From: an uncultured Eubacteriales bacterium
Lineage (GTDB): Bacteria; Bacillota; Clostridia; Oscillospirales; Oscillospiraceae
Direction: 5' to 3'
NCBI GenBank assembly: GCA_900551995.1
Contig: URXW01000046.1
Span: 1 to 11,454 of the forward strand
Length of the DNA: 11,454 nucleotides
Shown here in pieces: positions 1 to 5,749 of the stretch (its first letter is position 1; every line of letters starts with the position of its first letter). A program made the translations under genes and the position numbers. The notes beneath the pieces are model-generated. The model searched no databases, was not told the DNA's origin, and worked only from the letters and a program-made list of their open reading frames with translations.

Positions 1-49
1 CAAACACGTGCTTCAAATCAAATTGCGGCTTGTCTTTTGCTAAAGTCAT
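1..49 (-). CDS. 5' end of an unidentified leftward gene (partial)
   Basis: Sixteen codons from an ATG at 49 run off the left edge of the window and read MTLAKDKPQFDLKHVF. The stretch is too short to assign a family, and no domain can be seen. The case for a real start is its position: a good leftward promoter lies at 142-170 and nothing else is available for it to serve. There is no canonical AGGAGG. The only purine-rich element before the ATG is the G9 run (plus-strand C9 at 61-69), 11 nt upstream. That is at the far end of usable Shine-Dalgarno spacing. Existence of the gene is moderately likely; function is unknown. Confidence 0.4.
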   Translation of the reverse strand, partial: MTLAKDKPQFDLKHVF

Positions 50-60
50 AGTGAGGTTTA

Positions 61-69
61 CCCCCCCCC
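61..69. repeat. C9/G9 homopolymer tract
   Basis: Nine consecutive C on the plus strand. As G9 in the leftward transcript it sits 11 nt before the ATG at 49. It is a candidate for slipped-strand length change, which would alter the distance between promoter, leader and start codon. Confidence 0.6.
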
Positions 70-81
70 GCGAAATTACTA

Positions 82-141
82 CGGAATTATCATTACGTAT
101 CTGATTTAGGCAAATAAAAATTCCGCTACGGATTCCTAAAT
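82..141 (-). promoter_or_regulatory. Leader with competing hairpins
   Basis: In the leader of the leftward transcript, ATTTAGG/CCTAAAT (104-110 with 135-141) can pair. Inside this lies AATCCG-TAG-CGGAtT (134-129 with 125-120). An alternative stem, CGGAATT with AATTCCG (82-88 with 119-125), uses the same arm and so excludes the inner hairpin. The hexamer CCGTAG also occurs twice. This could be an attenuator or other RNA switch, but the stems are short (6-7 bp), so it is tentative. Confidence 0.3.
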
Positions 142-170
142 AGTATACCCCAACGCGGGCTAAAAGGCAA
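142..170 (-). promoter_or_regulatory. Leftward sigma-A promoter for the gene at the left edge
   Basis: On the minus strand, TTGCCT (170-165) is followed by a 17-nt spacer and TATACT (147-142). Transcription would start near 136 and run to the ATG at 49, giving a leader of roughly 87 nt. The -10 has 5 of 6 consensus bases and the -35 has 4 of 6. Confidence 0.5.
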
Positions 171-334
171 GTATTTTCACAATTTTTGTAACTGTGTTGA
201 GTTTTTCGAGATTGAACCACAGAACAAACACCCGTATGGAGGAAATCTTCGGGCAAGTCCCAACCCGTGCTGCATCGGTTTTCACGCTAAATTTTGATTC
301 AGAACTGCAATTCCGTCACTTCGCTGCAAACGCA

Positions 335-375
335 AAAGCACAGGGCGGAGGCAGTCGCCCCATACCCTGTGCTTT
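335..375 (-). terminator. Probable terminator after the XRE regulator gene
   Basis: AAAGCACAGGG (335-345) and CCCTGTGCTTT (365-375) form a perfect 11-bp stem around a 19-nt loop. The loop can add short G/C pairing. Reading leftward, the stem is followed by a short T run and then TGCGTTTG. It lies 118 nt past the stop of the small regulator gene. It may also act in the opposite direction. The stretch between 376 and 492 shows only a weak 8-bp inverted repeat and no gene. Confidence 0.5.
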
Positions 376-492
376 CTCCGATCTCCGTGCGGTATTCCCC
401 CTGTCGCGGCTGCTGCCGCGCGCGGTCATTTCCCCCCATATTCATCCAATAGACCTACGCCGCACGGTCGGAACCAATATCAGCGGCAGCCC

Positions 493-759
493 TTATGCCA
501 CCTCTCCCGCCTCCAGCTTTGCGATCTCGCCGCGCAGCGGTTCTATAAACTCTTCGAATTCGTCGCTCTTCAGCATAAGCAGGAGCGATACCAATGGCAC
601 GGTGGAGAAGCAGTACACACCTCGTTCCAAATCGCTGTATGCGCGTTCCGTGATGTGGAGCCGTTCCGCCATCTCCGCCTGCGTCAAGCCGCGCTTTTCC
701 CGCAGGGAGCGCGCATATTCCGACAGGTACCGCCTTATCACCGATTTGTACAGTTCCAC
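493..759 (-). CDS. Small XRE-family helix-turn-helix regulator
   Basis: An 88-residue DNA-binding protein, essentially a bare XRE/Cro-CI helix-turn-helix domain with an acidic C-terminal tail. The motif is clear: LTQAEMAERL (about 25-34) is the first helix of the pair, and ITERAYSDLERG (about 36-47) is the turn plus recognition helix, ending in the typical S-x-L/I-E-R-G. A hydrophobic helix follows (VPLVSLLLML). I chose the GTG at 759 over the longer ATG start at 825. A GGAGG lies at 769-773, 9 nt before the GTG, and the extra 22 residues of the longer form are Cys/Arg-rich and unlike the family. The gene stands alone with its own promoter (986-1014) and terminator. Targets are unknown. The 16-bp palindrome in its leader (832-847) suggests autoregulation. 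Proteins of this size are common as stand-alone regulators or as remnants of mobile elements. Confidence 0.75.
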   Translation of the reverse strand: MELYKSVIRRYLSEYARSLREKRGLTQAEMAERLHITERAYSDLERGVYCFSTVPLVSLLLMLKSDEFEEFIEPLRGEIAKLEAGEVA

Positions 760-979
760 GAGTAAAGACCTCCGTTTCCGACAAATTTTGTGCCACAAGC
801 AGCATAATAAGCTCCTTGAGAGCATCCTCCCATGAAGCGCGCTTCATTTTCCGCCTTGATTTACGCATATTCTAACGATTTTCTTGTGTTTCTTTGCAGG
901 AAATAAATACGTGTTCATCGTAAAGCTAACCGGAACACTGGAAAACATCATCCCGTGAAGTTCCCCTGCGCGCCCGACC
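760..979 (-). other. Long leader of the XRE gene with two short open frames
   Basis: About 220 nt separate the expected transcription start from the GTG at 759. Two short frames lie here. One is a 35-codon frame starting MMFSSVPVSF (951 to about 844). Its TGA overlaps the ATG (ATGA) of a second frame starting MKRASWEDALKELIML. The second frame runs out of frame into the regulator gene and ends at 455. An AAGGAG lies 6 nt before an internal ATG of that second frame. I recognise neither peptide. They could be upstream ORFs controlling translation, or chance. Confidence 0.25.
832..847. promoter_or_regulatory. Perfect 16-bp palindrome in the XRE gene leader (candidate operator)
   Basis: ATGAAGCGCGCTTCAT is its own reverse complement over all 16 bases. 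It lies about 73 nt before the GTG start of the XRE gene and downstream of its promoter. An autorepressor acting as a roadblock would fit. As RNA it would be a poor hairpin because it has no loop, so a DNA-level role is favoured. Confidence 0.4.
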
Positions 980-985
980 TCCCCC

Positions 986-1014
986 ATTATAGTCTCGCGT
1001 CCGCCCCTCGTCAA
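986..1014 (-). promoter_or_regulatory. Sigma-A promoter of the XRE regulator gene
   Basis: On the minus strand, TTGACG (1014-1009), exactly 17 nt, then TATAAT (991-986). The -35 matches 5 of 6 consensus bases and the -10 all 6. Transcription would start near 979. It is the best-scoring promoter by eye in the left part of the window. Confidence 0.75.
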
Positions 1015-1083
1015 CCTCTCCCATCGCCCTATGTACCGGATGTTTGCAGGATTCCGGGATAACGAGCGAGCCAAGGCGCAAAC

Positions 1084-1118
1084 AAAACGCCAGAAACCGT
1101 TGCGGTTTCCGGCGTTTT
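1084..1118 (-). terminator. Intrinsic terminator of the TRAP operon
   Basis: AAAACGCCAGAAACCG (1084-1099) pairs with CGGTTTCCGGCGTTTT (1103-1118): 15 of 16 positions pair, around a TTG loop. Reading leftward the stem ends in TTTTG TTTG. It lies 62 nt past the stop of dctM and is the natural end of the leftward operon. The A-rich/T-rich arms would also allow it to work in the other direction. Confidence 0.85.
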
Positions 1119-1179
1119 GCAGGGCAGCGGTTCACATCGCCGCAGCCCACGGTAATATTGAGGGATAGGTGTGCCGCGC

Positions 1180-2445
1180 TTATACCAGCAGCAGAGACAG
1201 CTGGGGGATATAGGTGGTCAGCAGCAATACCGCGATGATGACACCGATAAACGGCCAGATCCACTTGACGATCCGTTCAAACGGAATATGCGCCACAGAG
1301 GAGCCCACGAACAGATTGACGCCGTAGGGCGGGGTGATAAAGCCGACGGCCAGGTTCATGGTCATAACGATACCAAAGTGGACGGGATTGACACCCAGTG
1401 CCACCGCCACCGGCAGCAGGATGGGAGCCAGGATGGTACAGCTGGAGATGTTGTCCATAAACATGCCAACCACCAGCAGGAATATGTTCATCAGAAGCAG
1501 GATGATGGTCTTGTTATTGCTGATACCCAGAATGAAGGCGGACAGCGTCTCAGGCACCTGCTCCAGCGTCATAACGTAGGCGAAGCTGGTGGACATACCC
1601 ACAATGAAGGAGGTGGCACCGGCAATCACAACGGTGTCCTTCATACAGTCCACGAATTCCTTCCAGTGGATCTCCTTGTACACAAAGGTACCGATGATGA
1701 AGGTGTACACGCAGGAAACCGCGGCTGCCTCGGTAGGGGTAAAGTAACCGCCATAGATACCGCCGAGGATGATGACGGGGCTGAGAATAGCCCAGAAGGA
1801 GTCGATGAAGGACTTGCCCAGTGCCTTGAAGTTGAACCGGCGGCCGTTGCCCTTCCAGCCGTACTTCTTACTGGTTGCCCAGTTGTATATCATCAGAGCA
1901 ACGCCCATGAGGAGTCCGGGGATGACGCCGGCCTTGAACATATCGCCGATGGAGGTGCCGGTGGCCACGCCGTAGATGACAAAGGGAATGGACGGCGGAA
2001 TGATGACGCCGATGGTGCCGGCTGCCGCGGACAGTGCCGTGGCATAGCCCTTATCGTAGCCCTTCTCCTCCATCTCAGGGATCATAAAGGAGCCGATGGC
2101 GGACACGGTGGCGGGACCGGAGCCGGAGATGGCGGCGTAGAACATGGCGGTAAAGGTGGTGATGGCACCCAGACCGCCGGTGAAGAAGCCGACGATGTTA
2201 TCAGCCAGATCCAGCAGACGCTTGGAGATGCCGCCATAGCGCATGAAGTTGCCGGCGAGCATGAAGAAGGGAATGGCCATCAGGGAAAAGCTGTCGATAC
2301 CGGCGAAGGCGTTCTGCGCCACCATGATAGGATCGATGTTGGTGGCAAATACCAAGCAAAGCATGGTCGCCATGCCCATAGCGATGCCAATAGGCAGACT
2401 GATCGCTCCGAATACGACCAGGCAGATAAGCAGAATGGCTAACAT
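1180..2445 (-). CDS. dctM: TRAP transporter large membrane subunit (DctM type)
   Basis: The 421-residue, strongly hydrophobic integral membrane subunit that forms the sodium-coupled translocation path of a tripartite ATP-independent periplasmic-type (TRAP) transporter. Length is normal for the family (about 420-430). Hallmarks are AISGSGPAT (105-113), IIPPSIPFVIYG (148-159), TPTEAAAV (236-243), MFMDNISSCTILAPILLP (about 329-345) and TPPYGVNLFV (371-380), spread over roughly 11-12 membrane segments. The start is an ATG at 2445 with AGGAGG lying inside the end of the upstream gene. Only one base separates it from the stop of the small subunit, so the two are probably translationally coupled. 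Substrate specificity rests with the binding protein, not with this subunit. It is the last gene of the leftward operon. Confidence 0.95.
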   Translation of the reverse strand: MLAILLICLVVFGAISLPIGIAMGMATMLCLVFATNIDPIMVAQNAFAGIDSFSLMAIPFFMLAGNFMRYGGISKRLLDLADNIVGFFTGGLGAITTFTAMFYAAISGSGPATVSAIGSFMIPEMEEKGYDKGYATALSAAAGTIGVIIPPSIPFVIYGVATGTSIGDMFKAGVIPGLLMGVALMIYNWATSKKYGWKGNGRRFNFKALGKSFIDSFWAILSPVIILGGIYGGYFTPTEAAAVSCVYTFIIGTFVYKEIHWKEFVDCMKDTVVIAGATSFIVGMSTSFAYVMTLEQVPETLSAFILGISNNKTIILLLMNIFLLVVGMFMDNISSCTILAPILLPVAVALGVNPVHFGIVMTMNLAVGFITPPYGVNLFVGSSVAHIPFERIVKWIWPFIGVIIAVLLLTTYIPQLSLLLV

Positions 2446-2446
2446 A

Positions 2447-2944
2447 TCAGGCTACCTCCTCCTTCGTTTCTTCCCGCGGGTCGTTTTTCATATCCTGGAT
2501 CAGTTTCTGCACCAGCCGGACGCTCATAAGCGCACCGCCAATGGGCACAGAGGCATAGGGGATGGTCATGGGGATGCGCATGGCGGAAGATACCTGACCC
2601 ATGATGGCGATCTCCTTGACCAACATGACGCCCTCCACAGTGAGCCACAGTGCGAAGATGAGCCAAAGTGCCAGTACCACCGTTTCGGACACCCTGCGCT
2701 TATTACCGGCGAGCTTACCGATCAGCGCGGTGATACGAATGTGTGCATCCTCACGGACGGCGTAGGACGCGCCGATCCAAACCTGATAGAGCATGATGTA
2801 GCGGGACAGCTCCTCCGCCCAAACGGTGGCGGCGTCGAACCAACGCAGCACCACCTGCATGAAGGTGATGAGTACCATGGCCACCAGAGAGATGATGAGG
2901 AACCACTTTTCGAAGTTCTTTTCAATGAATTTCCAGACTGTCAT
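2447..2944 (-). CDS. dctQ: TRAP transporter small membrane subunit (DctQ type)
   Basis: A 165-residue membrane protein with about four helices that pairs with DctM and is needed for transport. Family signs are the first helix (about 14-36) ending in LRWF, WAEELSRY with the conserved acidic pair E44/E45, and a pair of prolines in RIPMTIPYA (P125, P129) leading into the last helix. The C-terminus is charged. I prefer the ATG at 2944 over the GTG at 2953. The ribosome binding site (AAGGAGAGGTGA, 2961-2950) runs across the GTG and is well spaced for the ATG. The stop codon TAA of the binding-protein gene is part of this same ribosome binding site, so the genes are tightly packed. The order dctP-dctQ-dctM is the standard separate-subunit arrangement; there is no QM fusion. 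Confidence 0.93.
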   Translation of the reverse strand: MTVWKFIEKNFEKWFLIISLVAMVLITFMQVVLRWFDAATVWAEELSRYIMLYQVWIGASYAVREDAHIRITALIGKLAGNKRRVSETVVLALWLIFALWLTVEGVMLVKEIAIMGQVSSAMRIPMTIPYASVPIGGALMSVRLVQKLIQDMKNDPREETKEEVA

Positions 2945-2959
2945 TTCGCTCACCTCTCC

Positions 2960-3997
2960 TTAAAAGTCGTCGTTGTACTTCATGGCCAGGTCGATCAGCT
3001 CCTGCGTACCGCCGTACTTCTCGATGAACAGATCATACACGGAGGCGGCGGACTCGATGAAGGCATCCTTCTGCTCGGAGGTGACCTCCACCACATTGAT
3101 GCCGTTGTCCTTCAGCAGCTGGATGTAGCCCTCCTGCGCATCGCGGATCAGCTGGGTCAGGTTCTCCACAAAGTGAGCGGACGCCTCGTCGAACCACTCC
3201 TTATCCTGTCCCTCCAGTGATTCATAGAAGTCCTTGTTGATGTTGAAGATACCGGCGGTGTAGAAGTGACCGGTGAGAGTCACGGTGTTCTGCACCTCAT
3301 ACAGTCGGTTGGCGGTGATCACAGCCAAGGGGTTCTCCTCGGCGTCTACGGCACCCTGCTGCAGAGCGGTGAACAACTCAGAGAACGCCATAGGTGTAGG
3401 GCTGGCTCCCCACGCCTGGAAGGACGCCATGTGGATGGGATTCTCCTGCGTGCGGATGGACAGACCCTTCAGTGCCGCAGGCGTGGTGGCTTCAATGTTG
3501 TTGGTGGTAATGTGGCGGTAGCCGGATTCTGTCCAACCCATGGCGTGCAGCCCCAGGTCGTTCAGAATGGGGTTCAGCTCCTCGCCCAAATCACCGTTCA
3601 GCGTCTTCATGGCCGCCTCGCCGCTCTTGAACACAAAGGGCAGATCCACCACCATGAAACGGGTGTCAAAGCCCGCCAGCACAGATGTCGGCGGTGTGTT
3701 ACCCTGCAGGTAGCCAAGGACGACGCTCTCGGTCTGCTGCCGGTCTCCGCCCAGTGCAGAGTTGATGTACACACGGACATCGAAACGTCCGTTGGAGATG
3801 CGCTCCAGCTCCTCCTCGAAGATGTATAACGCTTGGGAAATAGGGTGGTCGGATGCAACGGTGTCGCCTACGCGGAAAACGATGGTCTCTTGTGCGGTGT
3901 GCGTCTTGTTGTAAGACATTTTGGCGAAGATGCCGACGTTGGCCAGAACGGCAACGGCAAGGATCAGGGCAACGACGCCTTTGGCTTTGCTGTTCAC
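2960..3997 (-). CDS. dctP: TRAP transporter substrate-binding protein (DctP type)
   Basis: A 345-residue extracytoplasmic solute receptor that captures the substrate for DctQM. DctP-family signs are LSIRTQENPIHMASFQAWGASP (about 179-200), TPMAFSELFTALQQGAVDAEENP (201-223) and the GYRHITT segment (159-165). R182 is in the position of the conserved arginine that binds the substrate carboxylate in characterised members. I chose the GTG at 3997: GGAGG lies at 4005-4009, 7 nt upstream, and the preceding in-frame ATG at 4042 would add 15 polar residues before the signal. The N-terminus has a short basic region, then a hydrophobic stretch (about 8-25), but no cysteine, so it is not a lipoprotein. 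It may be anchored by an uncleaved signal or be secreted. Substrate cannot be read from the sequence; an organic acid is expected. Confidence 0.93.
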   Translation of the reverse strand: MNSKAKGVVALILAVAVLANVGIFAKMSYNKTHTAQETIVFRVGDTVASDHPISQALYIFEEELERISNGRFDVRVYINSALGGDRQQTESVVLGYLQGNTPPTSVLAGFDTRFMVVDLPFVFKSGEAAMKTLNGDLGEELNPILNDLGLHAMGWTESGYRHITTNNIEATTPAALKGLSIRTQENPIHMASFQAWGASPTPMAFSELFTALQQGAVDAEENPLAVITANRLYEVQNTVTLTGHFYTAGIFNINKDFYESLEGQDKEWFDEASAHFVENLTQLIRDAQEGYIQLLKDNGINVVEVTSEQKDAFIESAASVYDLFIEKYGGTQELIDLAMKYNDDF

Positions 3998-4041
3998 GTT
4001 TTTTCCTCCGTTCCTCATTATATATCTCTCGTTGTGCTGCA

Positions 4042-4070
4042 ATTATATCATCGGGTCACGCCCGTTGTAC
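4042..4070 (-). promoter_or_regulatory. Possible internal promoter for the TRAP genes
   Basis: In the gap between the M20 gene and dctP, the minus strand carries TGATATAAT, an extended -10 (TATAAT at 4047-4042). The hexamer 17 nt upstream, GTACAA (4070-4065), is a poor -35. A second TATAAT lies about 25 nt further down. The gap is only 87 nt and holds no convincing terminator. Read-through from the upstream genes plus an internal start is the simplest reading. Confidence 0.35.
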
Positions 4071-4084
4071 ATGGGTATCGACTG

Positions 4085-5746
4085 TCAACTGAGCATGGAC
4101 AAGATCGCCTCACAGGTGATATTGGGCACGTTTCGGAAGGTCTGCACCATGTCTACCCGCTCGGTGAGCATATGCCCGTCCCGGCCGAAGGCCCCGATAT
4201 TCACCACAGGGACGTTGATCTCCATGATCTTGTCCACATCGTGGAAGTACTTGACCTTCCAAGCGGGCATGTTCTCCGCCACGGCATCGAAGGACTCCCT
4301 GGTGTCGCACAGAGCCATGAAGCTGGAGTCGGAGATGTAGGGGTAGAACATACGCGTTTTGATCTGCCGCTGCGCTTCGGGACGGATCTTCTCGACCGCG
4401 CCCTCCACTGCGTCCAGCAGTGCGCGTTCCTTGGCGGTTTTGCCGGTCATCTCTATACGGGCACTGAAAACAGAGCCAAAGAACAGCACCAGCGCAGGGG
4501 ACTTGTCCTCGTACCACTTCCAGACCTCCTCTGTCACGGCAAGGCTGAAGTAGCGCAGATCCATAGCAGGCTGTTCACGCTGCAGCTTTTCGGCAAAGGC
4601 AGCGATGGCATCCCGGAAGGGCTGCCCGTGCTGCGCGGCGGCCTCAGCGTAGAATTCCTTCCACGTGTACACTCGGGTCTTCCAAGGCAGCTTCGTGTAG
4701 GGCACACCGCTGAGGGCGCAGTACTTCTCATACTGCCGGTTCAGATAGGACACCACGCTGTCGAATGCCTCCACGCCTACTTGACGGCTCTTTTCCAGCA
4801 CCACATCGGGGCTCATGCCATGGGTGAAGAAGTTGTAGTAGGAGAAAGCGGTCAGTGCGGTCTGCACCGTGTAGCCCTCCTTGGTATCCGCCTGCTTCAG
4901 AGAGATGGGCGGGATAGTGACCTCACCCTGCGCCACATCGCACAGGTCGGTATTCAGGGACATACGGCGGGTGACCTCGGCAATCAGCAGGTTGGGGTCA
5001 AAGGCGTTAAAGGCGGAGCCAACGTGGGACTCCTTGCCCAGTGCGACGAAACAGGGCAGCAGCTTGCCAATGCTGCCGTAGTAGATATAGCGGTTCTCGT
5101 CGCCGGGCATATAGTTGGTGGAGTAGTCGGCGTTGATGCAGGCGATGTACTCGAAGCCCTCTTTTTTCTTCAGCTCCAGCAGGTAGTCAATGGCGGTGAT
5201 GATGCCGTGGGAGTTGTCCTCCTCGTCGCACTCGGCAATTTGGATCAGATTGCCGTCCAGCTCCTCGGGGTGCTCGGAGAAGTACTTCAGCAGGTACATA
5301 TGACCAGCCACGCCGGACTTCATATCCAGCGCACCGCGGCCAAACATGAACTCGCCGGATTCGATGTCCGCCAACACCTCCGGCGACAGGGAAAACGTCT
5401 CCTTCAGCTTTTCGGGCAGCTCCTCCGTTCTGAAGGCATACTCCCGGATGGTGCCGAAATCGTCCACGCCTACGGTGTCGATATGACCGATGAGGATCAC
5501 GGTGCGGTTGGAGGTACCCTTGGTTCCCTTGACGTACGCCATGGTGGAGTGACGCTCCACAAAGTCATCCTTCGTCTGGAAGCACAGCACCTGCTCCGGG
5601 TGCGCCCGAAAATAGGGCAGACCCATATAGTAATCGTACACATAACGAGCCACGGCCGTCTCGCCGTGCACCTCCTTGTTGATGCTGGGGATGGCCACCA
5701 ACTCCGAGGTCAGGCGTTTCACCTCTTCAAAACAGTCCAGTTTCAT
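4085..5746 (-). CDS. M20-family metallo-hydrolase of the RocB type
   Basis: A 553-residue zinc-dependent hydrolase of the M20/M25/M40 superfamily, close in length and motifs to the RocB proteins (about 550 residues) named from Bacillus arginine utilisation. The metal ligands are visible. They are H88 and D90 in IGHIDTVG, D141 in GRGALDMKSG, E175/E176 in ECDEEDNSHG, D207 in INADYS, and H525 near the C-terminus in GRDGHML. The RocB-like stretch GSIGKLLPCFVALGKESHVG (about 224-243) includes the lid-domain histidine region. M20 enzymes cleave amide bonds of N-acyl amino acids, dipeptides or related compounds in the cytoplasm. The exact reaction of RocB proteins is not well established. The start is an ATG at 5746 with AAGGAG overlapping the stop of the amidohydrolase gene, so the two hydrolases are co-translated. 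No arginine or ornithine genes are nearby, which argues that the substrate is whatever the adjacent TRAP system imports. Confidence 0.88.
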   Translation of the reverse strand: MKLDCFEEVKRLTSELVAIPSINKEVHGETAVARYVYDYYMGLPYFRAHPEQVLCFQTKDDFVERHSTMAYVKGTKGTSNRTVILIGHIDTVGVDDFGTIREYAFRTEELPEKLKETFSLSPEVLADIESGEFMFGRGALDMKSGVAGHMYLLKYFSEHPEELDGNLIQIAECDEEDNSHGIITAIDYLLELKKKEGFEYIACINADYSTNYMPGDENRYIYYGSIGKLLPCFVALGKESHVGSAFNAFDPNLLIAEVTRRMSLNTDLCDVAQGEVTIPPISLKQADTKEGYTVQTALTAFSYYNFFTHGMSPDVVLEKSRQVGVEAFDSVVSYLNRQYEKYCALSGVPYTKLPWKTRVYTWKEFYAEAAAQHGQPFRDAIAAFAEKLQREQPAMDLRYFSLAVTEEVWKWYEDKSPALVLFFGSVFSARIEMTGKTAKERALLDAVEGAVEKIRPEAQRQIKTRMFYPYISDSSFMALCDTRESFDAVAENMPAWKVKYFHDVDKIMEINVPVVNIGAFGRDGHMLTERVDMVQTFRNVPNITCEAILSMLS

Positions 5747-5749
5747 CTG

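Noticed and set aside
385..467. Inverted repeat CCGTGCGG / CCGCACGG with a 67-nt loop
   Set aside because: Only 8 bp over a long loop in GC-rich sequence; likely chance.
194..835. 213-codon plus-strand frame opposite the XRE regulator
   Set aside because: It is Ser/Arg-rich with no domain, runs through the terminator hairpin at 335-375, and lies antisense to the regulator gene, which has a clear helix-turn-helix motif.
455..868. 137-codon minus-strand frame overlapping the XRE gene in another frame
   Set aside because: Only its first 30 or so residues look protein-like; the rest is Arg/Gly/Ala-rich shadow of the regulator. Kept only as a possible short upstream frame.
1171..2442. Long plus-strand open frame opposite dctM
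   Set aside because: Its product is a low-complexity Asp/Gly/His-rich string that mirrors hydrophobic codons on the other strand. It has no ribosome binding site or domain.
2243..3220. Plus-strand open frame opposite dctQ and the end of dctP
   Set aside because: Antisense shadow of two well-supported TRAP genes; no recognisable domain.
4076..4090. TTGACA on the minus strand at the end of the M20 gene as a -35 for dctP
   Set aside because: No acceptable -10 lies 16-18 nt downstream; the nearest TATAAT is about 35 nt away.
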